Shown: piece by piece, positions 6,709-14,600 of the stretch
Numbering within the stretch: position 1 is the stretch's first letter
How the letters are laid out: each line of letters starts with the position of its first letter
Source of the DNA: JAIYDJ01 sp038246975
Lineage (GTDB): Bacteria; Pseudomonadota; Alphaproteobacteria; Rhodobacterales; Rhodobacteraceae
Length of the DNA: 20,848 bases
NCBI GenBank assembly: GCA_038246975.1
Contig: JBBRVJ010000053.1
Location: 1 to 20,848 of the forward strand
Direction of reading: 5' to 3'
Made by a program: the position numbers and the translations under genes
The notes under the pieces: generated by a model
What the model was told of the DNA's origin: nothing
Database searches by the model: none
What the model saw: the letters and a program-made list of their open reading frames with translations, nothing else

Positions 6709-7823
6709 GGCGATGCCCCTCCTTGGCGCGGCAGTTCGGATGTGGTGAGGGAGAGGCGCGTGCCGTCGGCCCTGAACAGATGCACCCGACCGGGTTCGGG
6801 TCGCAGCCAGATCCGTGCGGAAACATCCAGAGCCAGACGCTCTCTGGTCGAGGCGACGATCGCGGTCAGATTGCGTCGGGCGACCACGACCGTTTCTGAT
6901 CCCGTCGGCTCCACGACCGAAACCTCTGCCGCGATCGCGCCGGGCGTGCCTTCGGAGACGAAGGCGGCATGTTCTGGCCGGAAACCCAAGGTCATCTCGG
7001 TGCCCGTTGGCACCGCCGCACCATCCGGCAGCGGCAGGTCGATGTCGTCCGCGCCCCGGAACCGAAGGCCCTCGGCGCTGCTTTCGATCCTGCCCCGCAG
7101 CAGGTTCATCGCCGGCGAGCCGAGGAACGTCGCCACGAACGTGTTCGCGGGGCGGTCATACAGATCCAGTGGCGGGCCCATCTGTTCGATCCTGCCGCCG
7201 CGCAGCACGACGATGCGGTCGGCCATCGTCATCGCCTCGACCTGATCATGGGTGACAAAGACCATCGTCTTGCGCAGGCGCCGCTGCAGTTCCTTGATCT
7301 GTCCGCGCATCACCACGCGCAGCGTGGCGTCAAGGTTGGAAAGCGGTTCGTCGAACAGGAAGGCCGACGGATCGCGCACGATCGACCGGCCCATCGCGAC
7401 ACGCTGACGCTGGCCGCCGGACAACTGGCGCGGATAGCGCGTCAGCATTTCGGAAAGCTCAAGGATATCTGCGACCTCGGCAATCTTTCGGGTGATTTCG
7501 GCATCGCTTGTGCGGCGCATCCGCAGCGGAAAGGCAAGGTTCTCGGCGACGGTCTTGTAGGGATAAAGCGCGTAGCTTTGAAAAACCATTGCCAGATCGC
7601 GGTCGCGCGGCGGTGTGTCGGTGACGCGGCGCGGCCCGAGAAAGATGTCGCCCGAAGTGACCTCTTCAAGCCCGGCAATCATCCTCAGGATGGTGGATTT
7701 TCCGCATCCCGAAGGTCCGACCAACACCACGAACTCACCGTCTTCCACAAGGATGCTGACCTTGTTCACAGCAAGGACCTGGCCGTACATCTTGGTGACC
7801 TCGGAAATTCGCAACTCGGTCAC
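6705..7823 (-). CDS. Carbohydrate ABC transporter ATP-binding protein (MalK/UgpC type)
   Basis: This 372-residue ATPase of the CUT1 sugar-importer family energises uptake at the inner membrane. Walker A GPSGCGKST is at 36-44, the Q-loop Gln82 is in MVFQSYALYP, the signature LSGGQ is at 134-138, Walker B FLFDEP is at 155-160 and the switch His192 is in VFVTHDQ. The C-terminal regulatory TOBE/OB region follows from about 240 (NLLRGRIES, GFRPEH). The start is GTG at 7823 with an AAGGAA site 7 bp upstream. The matching binding protein and permeases are not beside it but in the divergent operon at 13152-16317; no other ATPase lies in the window, so the two sets probably form one transporter. Strong similarity among MalK-like proteins means the substrate cannot be read from this subunit. 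Confidence 0.95.
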   Translation of the reverse strand: MTELRISEVTKMYGQVLAVNKVSILVEDGEFVVLVGPSGCGKSTILRMIAGLEEVTSGDIFLGPRRVTDTPPRDRDLAMVFQSYALYPYKTVAENLAFPLRMRRTSDAEITRKIAEVADILELSEMLTRYPRQLSGGQRQRVAMGRSIVRDPSAFLFDEPLSNLDATLRVVMRGQIKELQRRLRKTMVFVTHDQVEAMTMADRIVVLRGGRIEQMGPPLDLYDRPANTFVATFLGSPAMNLLRGRIESSAEGLRFRGADDIDLPLPDGAAVPTGTEMTLGFRPEHAAFVSEGTPGAIAAEVSVVEPTGSETVVVARRNLTAIVASTRERLALDVSARIWLRPEPGRVHLFRADGTRLSLTTSELPRQGGASP

Positions 7824-7884
7824 GTCGCGGTTCCTTCCAAGTTCAGGGCCGTCTTTGCGGCGCGCGTCTTTTCGGGCGGCCCGG

Positions 7885-8304
7885 TCATTTTGTCAGCGGC
7901 TTCCATGCGATCACCTGAATCTCGACTTTGCAGCAGAACATGAACCCGGACGGAAAGACTGTCCGCACCGGTCGGTTCGACATAAAGTAGGTTGCATACA
8001 CGGCGTTGAACTGCGCGAAATCGCGCGCTTCTGCCAGCCAGCAACGGGATTCCACCACGTCTTCAAGCGTGCAACCGGCAAGCGCCAGATTTTCGGTGAC
8101 AAAGCCGAAAGTCCGGTGAACCTGTTCGTCGAACGGCATGCCGATATTGCCCGTACCGTCGTCAATCAAGCGCCCCGCATCGTCAAAGACAAGATCGGCA
8201 GGGTCGAACGTCCAGGGGCCATAAGCCGAGGTAAAGACGAAATCGCCCGCCCGCTGCACGCGCGAAATGGGCACATTGTGATTGGCTGGCCAACTTTGGC
8301 GCAT
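7885..8304 (-). CDS. RidA/YjgF-family protein
   Basis: This 139-residue Rid-family protein belongs to small trimeric enzymes that hydrolyse reactive 2-imino acids (and some that act as lactam or aminoacrylate hydrolases). Arg114, in RPVRTVFPSG, matches the catalytic Arg that holds the substrate carboxylate in RidA, and Glu128 in KVEIQVIAW matches the conserved C-terminal Glu. The typical GDFVFTSAYG start (20-29) is present. An unusual Cys124-Cys125 pair sits in the region that precedes the active-site strand. The start ATG at 8304 follows TAGGAAAC. The gene lies 61 bp upstream of the ABC ATPase and heads the intact part of the minus operon. A role in removing imines made by the DadA-like oxidoreductase at 11806-13086 is inferred. 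Confidence 0.88.
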   Translation of the reverse strand: MRQSWPANHNVPISRVQRAGDFVFTSAYGPWTFDPADLVFDDAGRLIDDGTGNIGMPFDEQVHRTFGFVTENLALAGCTLEDVVESRCWLAEARDFAQFNAVYATYFMSNRPVRTVFPSGFMFCCKVEIQVIAWKPLTK

Positions 8305-8315
8305 GCGGCTGTTTC

Positions 8316-8540
8316 CTAGCTTCGGCCCCTGAGGGGCCGGACATCGACGATCGCACCTCGCGAACGCGCGGGGAATTCAAGGTGGAGGTTGACGGTCGGA
8401 TCGCCCTTCGAGGACAGGACCTTTACGCGGTTCCTCGACTGAGGAGGGCCAAGCGTCCGATCATAGGCGACCGCGTCAGGCCTGAACCCGAGGGAACGAA
8501 AGAATGCCGGTGTTTGACCGGCCACGCACGCCATGTCGGT
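8316..8540 (-). pseudogene. Possible C-terminal gene remnant upstream of the RidA gene
   Basis: A minus-strand frame ending with TAG at 8316 carries about 70 residues that look protein-like (SRNRVKVLSSKGDPTVNLHL, then VDVRPLRGR). It stops 11 bp before the RidA start, the spacing of a cotranscribed upstream gene. The open frame extends to 8699, but the residues before about 8540 are less convincing and no ribosome-binding site or obvious start is visible. I do not recognise the family. It could be the surviving 3' end of a deleted first gene of this operon, or chance. Confidence 0.35.
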
Positions 8541-8774
8541 ACCGGCTTCTTTCAGATCCAGCATTGGGAAAATGAGAGGCAGCGGCGCCGCAGGACCGTT
8601 TGCAGCGACTTTTGGCCAAGTCCTGACGACCGACTGAAAGCACGCTCCGGCCTTAGCGTTGCGGCCACCCGCCCTTACTGCACCATTGCCGCAATCCATG
8701 ACCCGATCCGGTTCCAGCCCAGAATTCTTTGAGGTTAGGCATGGCTTTGATGTTTGTCGATAGGTTAAATGCTG

Positions 8775-8805
8775 TTGACAGATATGACCGCGCCTCTGCT
8801 ATCAT
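8775..8805 (+). promoter_or_regulatory. Candidate sigma-70 promoter for the FadR-led operon
   Basis: A perfect TTGACA (8775-8780) is followed by TATCAT (8800-8805) at 19 bp, or by GCTATC (8798-8803) at the usual 17 bp. It sits in the most A/T-rich part of the divergent region and points toward the regulator gene at 9032. The -35 match is strong and the -10 is only fair. The 5' leader would be about 220 nt. Confidence 0.4.
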
Positions 8806-8827
8806 CACGCATAGTCACGAGCGTCAA
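8799..8827 (-). promoter_or_regulatory. Candidate opposing promoter for the RidA-led operon
   Basis: On the minus strand TTGACG (8827-8822) is followed after 17 bp by TGATAG (8804-8799). The -35 is good and the -10 weak. Its -10 would overlap the -10 of the candidate forward promoter, an arrangement that would let one bound regulator or polymerase exclude the other. The leader to the RidA start would be about 490 nt and would cross the remnant at 8316-8540. Confidence 0.25.
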
Positions 8828-9031
8828 AAGGCGCTGCACGTCTGTTTTAATCAGCAAAGCAAAAAAGTCCCAAGCCATGATCACCCTGAACGAACTGACC
8901 TTCCGTTCTGCGCAATCCGTGTCGGCACGCCTGCATACATTTCGAGCTTGCCCGTTTGAATTTGCCGATAGCTCTCCAGCTTTCATCTGCCCTTCGGCCT
9001 TGACGGTTGACGTTGTCAGCGAGCCTTCGGA

Positions 9032-9907
9032 ATGAGCGCCCTGACCACCCGCGTGAAAAAGTCGCAAAACGTTGTTGCAGAGATCGAGCGACTGATCCGC
9101 AAAAGCGCGTTTCAGCCGGGCGAGCGTTTGCCCTCCGAGGCCGAACTTGCGCAACAACTCAACGTCGGGCGCCCTTCTGTGCGTGAGGCACTGTTTGTGC
9201 TGCAACACCGGGGTCTTGTCGATGTGCAGAACGGATCGCGCGCGCTGGTCACCCAGCCGACGGCCGATTTCCTGATCCAGCAGATTTCGGATGTCGCGAT
9301 GGCCTTGGCAAAGCTGCCCGATGGTCAGCACCATCTTGAAGAGACCCGGCTGATCTTCGAATCCGGCATGGCCTGGCTCGCGGCACAGAAAGCAACCGAC
9401 GCGGATATCGAAACTCTGCGTGAAGCGCTTGATGCGAACGTCCGGGCAGTCGGCGTGGTCGAAGAATTCGTCAAGACGGATGTGGCGTTCCATTGCGAGA
9501 TCGCGCGCATCTCGGGCAATCCGATCTTTGATTCCTTTCATAACGTGCTGACCGAATGGCTGATCAAGCAGCGGACGATGACGGTCCGGCTGCCTGATGC
9601 CGACTCGTTGTCGGTCCGGGACCATACGGAGATCTTCAAGGCGATTGCAGCCCGCGACCCTGCCCGCGCCTATCACGTCATGGCCGGGCACCTGCGGTTG
9701 ATCAGTGAGCTTTACGCCGAAGCGACGCGGCTTAACGATACCCTGCTTCGGCAGATGACGCGCGATGTCGCGGCACGGACAGGGGAAGAAAACGCGCAAC
9801 TCTGGAAAGCCTCGTTTCCCGAAACCGCGCAAACACCGCCCGAGAACGAGACGGCCAACGTGATCGCCCCTATGGGTTCACGCAAGCCAACCCAGGATGA
9901 CGACTGA
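9032..9907 (+). CDS. FadR-type GntR-family transcriptional regulator (FCD domain)
   Basis: This 291-residue regulator has an N-terminal GntR winged helix (about 10-78: FQPGERLPSEAELAQQLNVG, RPSVREALFVLQHRGLV) and a helical FCD ligand domain (about 100-235). The metal-binding set of FCD domains is visible: Asp150 and His154 in VKTDVAFHCEIA, His198 in SVRDHTEIF and His220 in VMAGHLRL. Such proteins are typically repressors released by a sugar acid or other carboxylate held at the metal site. It is the first gene of the plus operon, 24 bp before the ApnL-like gene, so it is probably the local regulator of both divergent operons and of itself. The ribosome-binding site is poor. The last ~50 residues are polar and look disordered, longer than usual. 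Confidence 0.92.
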   Translation: MSALTTRVKKSQNVVAEIERLIRKSAFQPGERLPSEAELAQQLNVGRPSVREALFVLQHRGLVDVQNGSRALVTQPTADFLIQQISDVAMALAKLPDGQHHLEETRLIFESGMAWLAAQKATDADIETLREALDANVRAVGVVEEFVKTDVAFHCEIARISGNPIFDSFHNVLTEWLIKQRTMTVRLPDADSLSVRDHTEIFKAIAARDPARAYHVMAGHLRLISELYAEATRLNDTLLRQMTRDVAARTGEENAQLWKASFPETAQTPPENETANVIAPMGSRKPTQDDD

Positions 9908-9931
9908 CAGACGATTTGTGGAGATCTGGTC

Positions 9932-11812
9932 ATGGACGACCGAATTTCACTGTATGGGACGGACGAACCGCCTTCAGACGAGCGGTTGCTGACCGCTGGC
10001 CCGCTGACCGCGATCTATACAGCGGGGGCGCTGCGGTCGATCTGTCTGCAGGGCGTCGAGGTGGTTCGCGGCATCTACTTTCTGGTCAGGGATCGGGATT
10101 GGGCGACGGCACCGGTCGAAATCCGCGATCTGGCAATCACGGAAAGCGACGGCAGGTTCGAGGTCCGCTTTGCCGCGCATTGCAGAACCCTGTCGGACGG
10201 GCAGATCCTTGTCTGGCATGGTCACATTACCGGATCGGCCTTCGACGGGGTGCGGTTCGAGGCCGAGGCCACGCCGACCGAGGATCTTGTCACCCGCCGG
10301 ACCGGCTTCATCGTCCTGCACCCGTTGGAGCGTGCCGTCGGCGCGGCCGCGACAATCGAACAGGTTGATGGCCAGATCGTCGAGACCACGTTCCCCGACC
10401 TGATCGACCCGATTCAAAGCTTTTTCGGCATTCGCGCGATGACGTTGGAGCCAATTCCGGGCATCCGGGCCACCTGTCGGATGGAGGGCGGCGGATGGGA
10501 GACCGAGGATCATCGAAACTGGCTGGATGCGTCGTTCAAGACCTATTTCCGCGCCCTGGGTCTGCCACATCCCTATACGGTCGCAGTCGGCGAGCCGATC
10601 CGGCAAAAGGTGTCCGTCAGCTTTGCGCCGTCGGTGGCGGGTCTTGCCGCGGTTCCCGTCGAAAGCGAGGCCTCCGTCACCGTCGGCGACCGCACCGGCG
10701 GGTCGATGCCCGAGATTGCCCTTTGCGTTACGCCCCGGACGCTGGAGCCTGCACTTGCGGCGGCAAGAATTGCGGCACCCTTGGGTGCCCAGGCGATTGC
10801 GCTGCGCCTGCGATCGGACGCCGCCGATCTGCCCGGTCTGTTTCGCAGCTTTGCAAAGCTGGCAGACGCGCTCGGGGCTGATCCGGTGCTGGAAATCGGG
10901 GTTTCCACGCGCAGCGATGCGGTCACGGAACTGGAGCTTGCGGCCATCGCCGCCGATGCAGCCGGGCTGGTCCCGGTGGCCGTGTTCGTGACGCCAGAGG
11001 TCGATCTGGGGGCTTATCCGCCGTCCTATGACCGGCCGCCATCCGCCCCGTTAGGTCCGCTTTACACCGCTGCGCGCGCGGCTTTTCCGGGAGCAGAACT
11101 TGGGGGCGGGCAGTTCCATTTCTTCACCGAACTGAACCGCCGTCGCCCGCCGGTCGAATATCTTGACTACATTCAGCACGCAACCGCCGCCAACGTCCAC
11201 GCGGCTGACGACCGTTCAGTAATGGAGACGCTCGAATCGCTGCCTCACGTCTTTCGGTCAGTCCGTGCCTTTGCGGGCGGTGCGACCTACAGGATCGGCC
11301 CTGCGAGCATCGGAATGGCTGCCAACCCCTACGGGTCTTCGACCGCACCCAATCCGGACAACCAGCGCCGGACCATGGTGACCGACGACCCGCGGCACAA
11401 GGCGCAGTTCGGTGCCGCCTGGGCCGCGGGGTATCTGGTGCGCGCGGCACATGGCGGGGTCGCGCGCGTGTCGATGGGCGAGCCGACAGGCCCGTTCGGG
11501 CTGATCGACAAAGATGTGCCCACGCCGATGTTCCATGCGCTGGCGATCTTTGCGGCCTTGGCCGGACAGGCTGTGCTGCAGGTTGCATCTTCCGAGCCGC
11601 GCGGCCTGCTTGCCGTCGCCTCTGAAGGCCCGTGTGGCCGGACTTTGATCATGGCGAACCTTGTGCCGCAGTCTCGCACCGTCCGGTTGGCGGGCTTGTC
11701 ACCAGCCAGGTTGACCGTGATCGAGGGGCGGCAGCCCCCCGAGGAACGACCGCTGCCGGAAAACAATCGCCTCTCGATGGCCCCTTATGGCGTCGCGAGG
11801 GTGACATGGTGA
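9932..11812 (+). CDS. apnL: D-apionate lactonase-like protein (ApnL family)
   Basis: This 626-residue protein resembles the D-apionate lactonase family of bacterial D-apiose catabolism, which opens D-apionolactone to D-apionate. The layout is an N-terminal beta-rich domain (about 1-230), a central alpha/beta barrel (about 250-530) and a small C-terminal beta domain (about 550-626). Stretches I associate with this family are EVVRGIYFLVRDRDW, TGFIVLHPL, the ATCRMEGG-to-EDHRNWLDASFKTY region and GGGQFHFFTELNRRRPP. No signal peptide is seen. The start ATG at 9932 lies 24 bp after the FadR-type gene and the stop overlaps the oxidoreductase start by 7 bp. The characteristic downstream apionate enzymes (ApnO, OiaX/OiaT) are not in the window, so the real substrate may be another branched or modified sugar lactone. 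The family call is from memory of motifs and was not searched. Confidence 0.6.
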   Translation: MDDRISLYGTDEPPSDERLLTAGPLTAIYTAGALRSICLQGVEVVRGIYFLVRDRDWATAPVEIRDLAITESDGRFEVRFAAHCRTLSDGQILVWHGHITGSAFDGVRFEAEATPTEDLVTRRTGFIVLHPLERAVGAAATIEQVDGQIVETTFPDLIDPIQSFFGIRAMTLEPIPGIRATCRMEGGGWETEDHRNWLDASFKTYFRALGLPHPYTVAVGEPIRQKVSVSFAPSVAGLAAVPVESEASVTVGDRTGGSMPEIALCVTPRTLEPALAAARIAAPLGAQAIALRLRSDAADLPGLFRSFAKLADALGADPVLEIGVSTRSDAVTELELAAIAADAAGLVPVAVFVTPEVDLGAYPPSYDRPPSAPLGPLYTAARAAFPGAELGGGQFHFFTELNRRRPPVEYLDYIQHATAANVHAADDRSVMETLESLPHVFRSVRAFAGGATYRIGPASIGMAANPYGSSTAPNPDNQRRTMVTDDPRHKAQFGAAWAAGYLVRAAHGGVARVSMGEPTGPFGLIDKDVPTPMFHALAIFAALAGQAVLQVASSEPRGLLAVASEGPCGRTLIMANLVPQSRTVRLAGLSPARLTVIEGRQPPEERPLPENNRLSMAPYGVARVTW

Positions 11813-13086
11813 ACTCTGGTAGCAAAGTCGTCGTGCTGGGCGCTGGTGCGGTGGGCACGGCGACGGCATGGTATCTTTCGAAGGCCGGATACGATGTGAC
11901 GGTGATCGAGCGACAGCCCGCCGCAGCCCTCGAAACAAGCTGGGGCAACGGCGGGGTGATCCACGCCAGCGAGGTAGAGCCGTGGTCGCAACCCGGCATG
12001 CCGCGCAAGATTCTGGGCTGGCTCGGCGACGAAACTGCGCCGCTACTGGTCCGTTACGGCGCGCTGCCGAAGATCTGGCGATGGGGACTGGCGTTTGCGC
12101 AGAACTGCTCGCCGGAACGGTTCAAGGCCAACACACGTGCCAACCTTGCCCTTGCGCTGCATTCGTTGCAGTCCTTGCAGGAGATCGGCGCAGAAACGGG
12201 CATTTCCTACGACCGCGCCACGAATGGCGTGATGAAGATCTATCGCGACAGCGGCTCGCTTGATGCGGCGACCAGGGGTGCCGAAGAATTGGCCCGGCAC
12301 GGGCTGACCTTCGAGCGGCTCGACCCGGCGCGCGCGGTGGCGGTCGAGCCCGCGCTGGCCGATACCGGCGCCACTCTGACGGGCGCTCTGTTCTTTCCGC
12401 GCGATGAGGTTGGCGACTGCAACAAGTTCACGCAGGGCCTTGCGGCGGTTTGCGCCGACCGTGGCGTGATCTGGCATTACGAGACCGTCGTCAGCCGGAT
12501 CGAGGTCTCCGGCACCAAGGCAACCGGCGTGATGACCAGCAAGGGCCGGATACCTGCCGATCACGTGGTCGTCGCATTGGGCAGCTTTACTGCGCCGATG
12601 CTCAGGCTCGCCGGGGTTCGGGTGCCGATCTATCCGGTAAAGGGTGTGTCGATCACGTTTTCCCGTGGGGCATGGAACTCGGCGCCGCGTATCCCGGTGA
12701 TCGACGACAGCAAGCTGTTCGGCCTTGTGCCGATCGGCGACCGGCTGCGGATCTCGGGTTCGGCAGAGGTGGCGGCCTATGATGCGACGCCGTCGGTCTC
12801 TCGCGGGGCCGCGATCGCACGGAACGCGAGCTTCACCTTCCCCGAGATGGCAAAACATTACCGGCCCGAGGCGGCGCGGCTCTGGGGTGGGCTGCGGCCC
12901 GTCACACCTTCGGGGCGGCCGTTGATCGGACCCACCAGGATCAGCGGGCTTTGGGTCAATGCCGGTCACGGCCACCTTGGATGGACTTTTGCCTGCGGAT
13001 CGGGCCGGGCGCTGGCCGACCTAATTCAGGGCCGCGATCCGGGCATTCCGGTGTCATCGGACCATTCCCGTCTTTCCGTGGCCTAA
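11806..13086 (+). CDS. FAD-dependent oxidoreductase, D-amino acid dehydrogenase (DadA) type
   Basis: This 426-residue DAO-family flavoprotein probably oxidises a C-N or C-H bond next to an amine, giving an imine and passing electrons to the respiratory chain. The N-terminal FAD-binding GAGAVG and the acidic end of beta-2 (VIERQ) are in residues 10-33. The DadA-like ETSWGNGGVIHASEVEPWSQ segment follows the fingerprint, and the C-terminal signature is GLWVNAGHGHLGWTFACGSG. The start is the ATG at 11806 with GAGG upstream; the frame is open further 5' but that part lies inside the ApnL-like gene. It overlaps that gene by 7 bp, implying translational coupling. With a RidA-family protein in the divergent operon, an imine-producing reaction is plausible; a 2-hydroxyacid or sarcosine-like substrate is the alternative. 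Confidence 0.85.
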   Translation: MVNSGSKVVVLGAGAVGTATAWYLSKAGYDVTVIERQPAAALETSWGNGGVIHASEVEPWSQPGMPRKILGWLGDETAPLLVRYGALPKIWRWGLAFAQNCSPERFKANTRANLALALHSLQSLQEIGAETGISYDRATNGVMKIYRDSGSLDAATRGAEELARHGLTFERLDPARAVAVEPALADTGATLTGALFFPRDEVGDCNKFTQGLAAVCADRGVIWHYETVVSRIEVSGTKATGVMTSKGRIPADHVVVALGSFTAPMLRLAGVRVPIYPVKGVSITFSRGAWNSAPRIPVIDDSKLFGLVPIGDRLRISGSAEVAAYDATPSVSRGAAIARNASFTFPEMAKHYRPEAARLWGGLRPVTPSGRPLIGPTRISGLWVNAGHGHLGWTFACGSGRALADLIQGRDPGIPVSSDHSRLSVA

Positions 13087-13109
13087 GGGGCACCGCGGCA
13101 GCGTCGACA

Positions 13110-13129
13110 GGCCCCGCGCCCCAGGGGCC
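13110..13129 (+). other. GC-rich hairpin before the binding-protein gene
   Basis: GGCCCC (13110-13115) and GGGGCC (13124-13129) can pair as a 6-bp stem with an 8-nt loop. It is in the 65-bp gap between the oxidoreductase and the solute-binding protein genes, just before the AGGGAGGAG ribosome-binding site (13138-13146). There is no U-tract, so it is not a classic terminator. Hairpins in this position often protect mRNA ends so that binding proteins are made in excess; that role is inferred. Confidence 0.4.
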
Positions 13130-13151
13130 GAAATAGTAGGGAGGAGCGAAA

Positions 13152-14600
13152 ATGATCAAACGAACCAAGGGAATACTGGCGCCGCTTGCGCTGGCGTCCG
13201 GCATCGTTCTCAGTCTTGGACTGCCAGTTCAGGCCCAGACCGAGGACGCCGCCACCAAGGCAATCGAAGCCGCAAAGCAGTTTTCCGGCACGACAATCAC
13301 GGTGGTTGCCGAGGCAGGTCTGCAAGCGCTGCTCGACAAGCAGATCACAGCCGCCGAGTGGGAAGCGCAGACAGGCATCAAGGTCAACGTGGTCGAGCTG
13401 CCTTTCGAGGAAATCTATCCCAAGCAGTTGCTGGAACATCAGGCCGGCACCGGGGCCTATGACACCCTGCTGATCTCGCCCGCCTATCTGGCCGACATGG
13501 TCGCCAACGGCATGGTCGAGGACCTCGGCCCCTATGTCGAGAAATACGGTGTGGCGGCCGAAGATGCCGACATCAACCCCGCCTTCGCCGACTGGCAGTT
13601 CTACGACGGCACCCGCTATGGCCTTGTCGTGGATGGCGACGTGCTTGTGACCTACTATCGCAAGGATCTGTTCGCAGACCCCGCGAACCAGGAGGCATTC
13701 CGCGCAAAATACGGCTACGATCTGGCACCGCCCGCCGATTATGGCCAGTTCGGCGACATCGCCTGCTTTCTGACCGAAAAATACGCGCCTGACCTCTACG
13801 GCGCGGGTGTCATCAATACCGGCTACATGTTCTTCATGTTCGGAGAGCGCTTTCGCGTCGCCGGTGGGCGGTTCTTCGATGCCGAAACGATGAAAGCCAC
13901 GGTGAACAGCGACATCGGCGTGCAGGTGCTGACCCAGATGATCGAGCAGAACAAGTGCATGGCACCGGGGATCGAAACCTGGGGCTTTGCCGAGAACCTT
14001 TCGGCGCTGAACGCCGGGCAGATCGCCATGACCATCTCGTGGCCGCCGCTGGGCCGCTGGGCGCAGGGCGTCAACATCAACGACGCGGCGCTGTCATGGG
14101 TGCCTGCAACGACGGTCGCCGACAAGATCGGCTACGCAGTCAACCCCGGCGGCCATCCGGAACTCGCCGCAGGCTTTCTGTCGGGCGTGTCGGTGAATTC
14201 CAAGAACAAGGATGCGGCCTATCTTTATGCGCAGTGGATGCATTCGAAAACCCAGAGCCTGCAGAACGTGATGCGCCCCGTGGGCCTGCGTGATCCCTAC
14301 CGGATGTCGCACTATACCTCGCCCGAGTACCAGGAGCTCTGGGCATCGGCACCCGAATATCTTGCGGTACTGCAAGAGGGTGCGGCGAACGGTCTGGCCG
14401 ATTTCTCGTGGATCGAAACCTTCCGGTACCAGGACGCGATGAGCCGCGCCGTGCTGGACGCGATCTCGGGGGCCGATCCGAAAGAATCGCTCGACGGTCT
14501 TGTCGCCGAATGGGACGGCATGACCGAAGAAATCGGCGTGGATCGGCAGCGCGCGGCATATCAGGCTTGGGCAGCCAAGCCTTCGGCCTATCGCGAATGA
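13152..14600 (+). CDS. Sugar-type ABC transporter substrate-binding protein
   Basis: This 482-residue periplasmic binding protein is of the extracellular solute-binding family 1 (CUT1 sugar importers). It starts with a Sec signal peptide: MIKRTKG, a hydrophobic core ILAPLALASGIVLSLGL, and a likely signal peptidase I site after VQA (about residue 28). The mature part shows the family pattern TITVVAEAG, GIKVNVVELPFEEIYPKQLLE and GAYDTLLISPAYL. There is no lipobox Cys, so it is probably soluble. An excellent AGGGAGGAG site sets the start at 13152. Its stop overlaps the first permease start (ATGA). The mature protein is somewhat longer than the ~400 residues of many relatives. It defines what the transporter takes up, but the ligand cannot be deduced from sequence alone. 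Confidence 0.93.
   Translation: MIKRTKGILAPLALASGIVLSLGLPVQAQTEDAATKAIEAAKQFSGTTITVVAEAGLQALLDKQITAAEWEAQTGIKVNVVELPFEEIYPKQLLEHQAGTGAYDTLLISPAYLADMVANGMVEDLGPYVEKYGVAAEDADINPAFADWQFYDGTRYGLVVDGDVLVTYYRKDLFADPANQEAFRAKYGYDLAPPADYGQFGDIACFLTEKYAPDLYGAGVINTGYMFFMFGERFRVAGGRFFDAETMKATVNSDIGVQVLTQMIEQNKCMAPGIETWGFAENLSALNAGQIAMTISWPPLGRWAQGVNINDAALSWVPATTVADKIGYAVNPGGHPELAAGFLSGVSVNSKNKDAAYLYAQWMHSKTQSLQNVMRPVGLRDPYRMSHYTSPEYQELWASAPEYLAVLQEGAANGLADFSWIETFRYQDAMSRAVLDAISGADPKESLDGLVAEWDGMTEEIGVDRQRAAYQAWAAKPSAYRE

Larger units (their letters stand above)
8541..9031. other. Divergent control region without a convincing gene
   Basis: This stretch separates the RidA-led minus operon from the FadR-led plus operon. 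Open frames inside it (for example 8729-8959 on +) lack ribosome-binding sites and have poor codon bias, so I read it as noncoding. The part from about 8740 to 8880 is clearly more A/T-rich than the genes and holds the candidate promoters described separately. Near the regulator start there is a direct repeat TTGACGGTTGACG (9000-9012) followed by GTTGTCAG, a possible autoregulatory element. No RNA gene or terminator was recognised. Confidence 0.5.

Noticed and set aside
5908..7245. Long plus-strand open frame (445 codons)
   Set aside because: It is antisense to the HpaI aldolase and ABC ATPase, whose catalytic motifs are clear on the minus strand.
11632..11805. 58-codon N-terminal extension of the FAD oxidoreductase
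   Set aside because: It lies within the ApnL-like coding region, and the FAD-binding motif begins right after the ATG at 11806.
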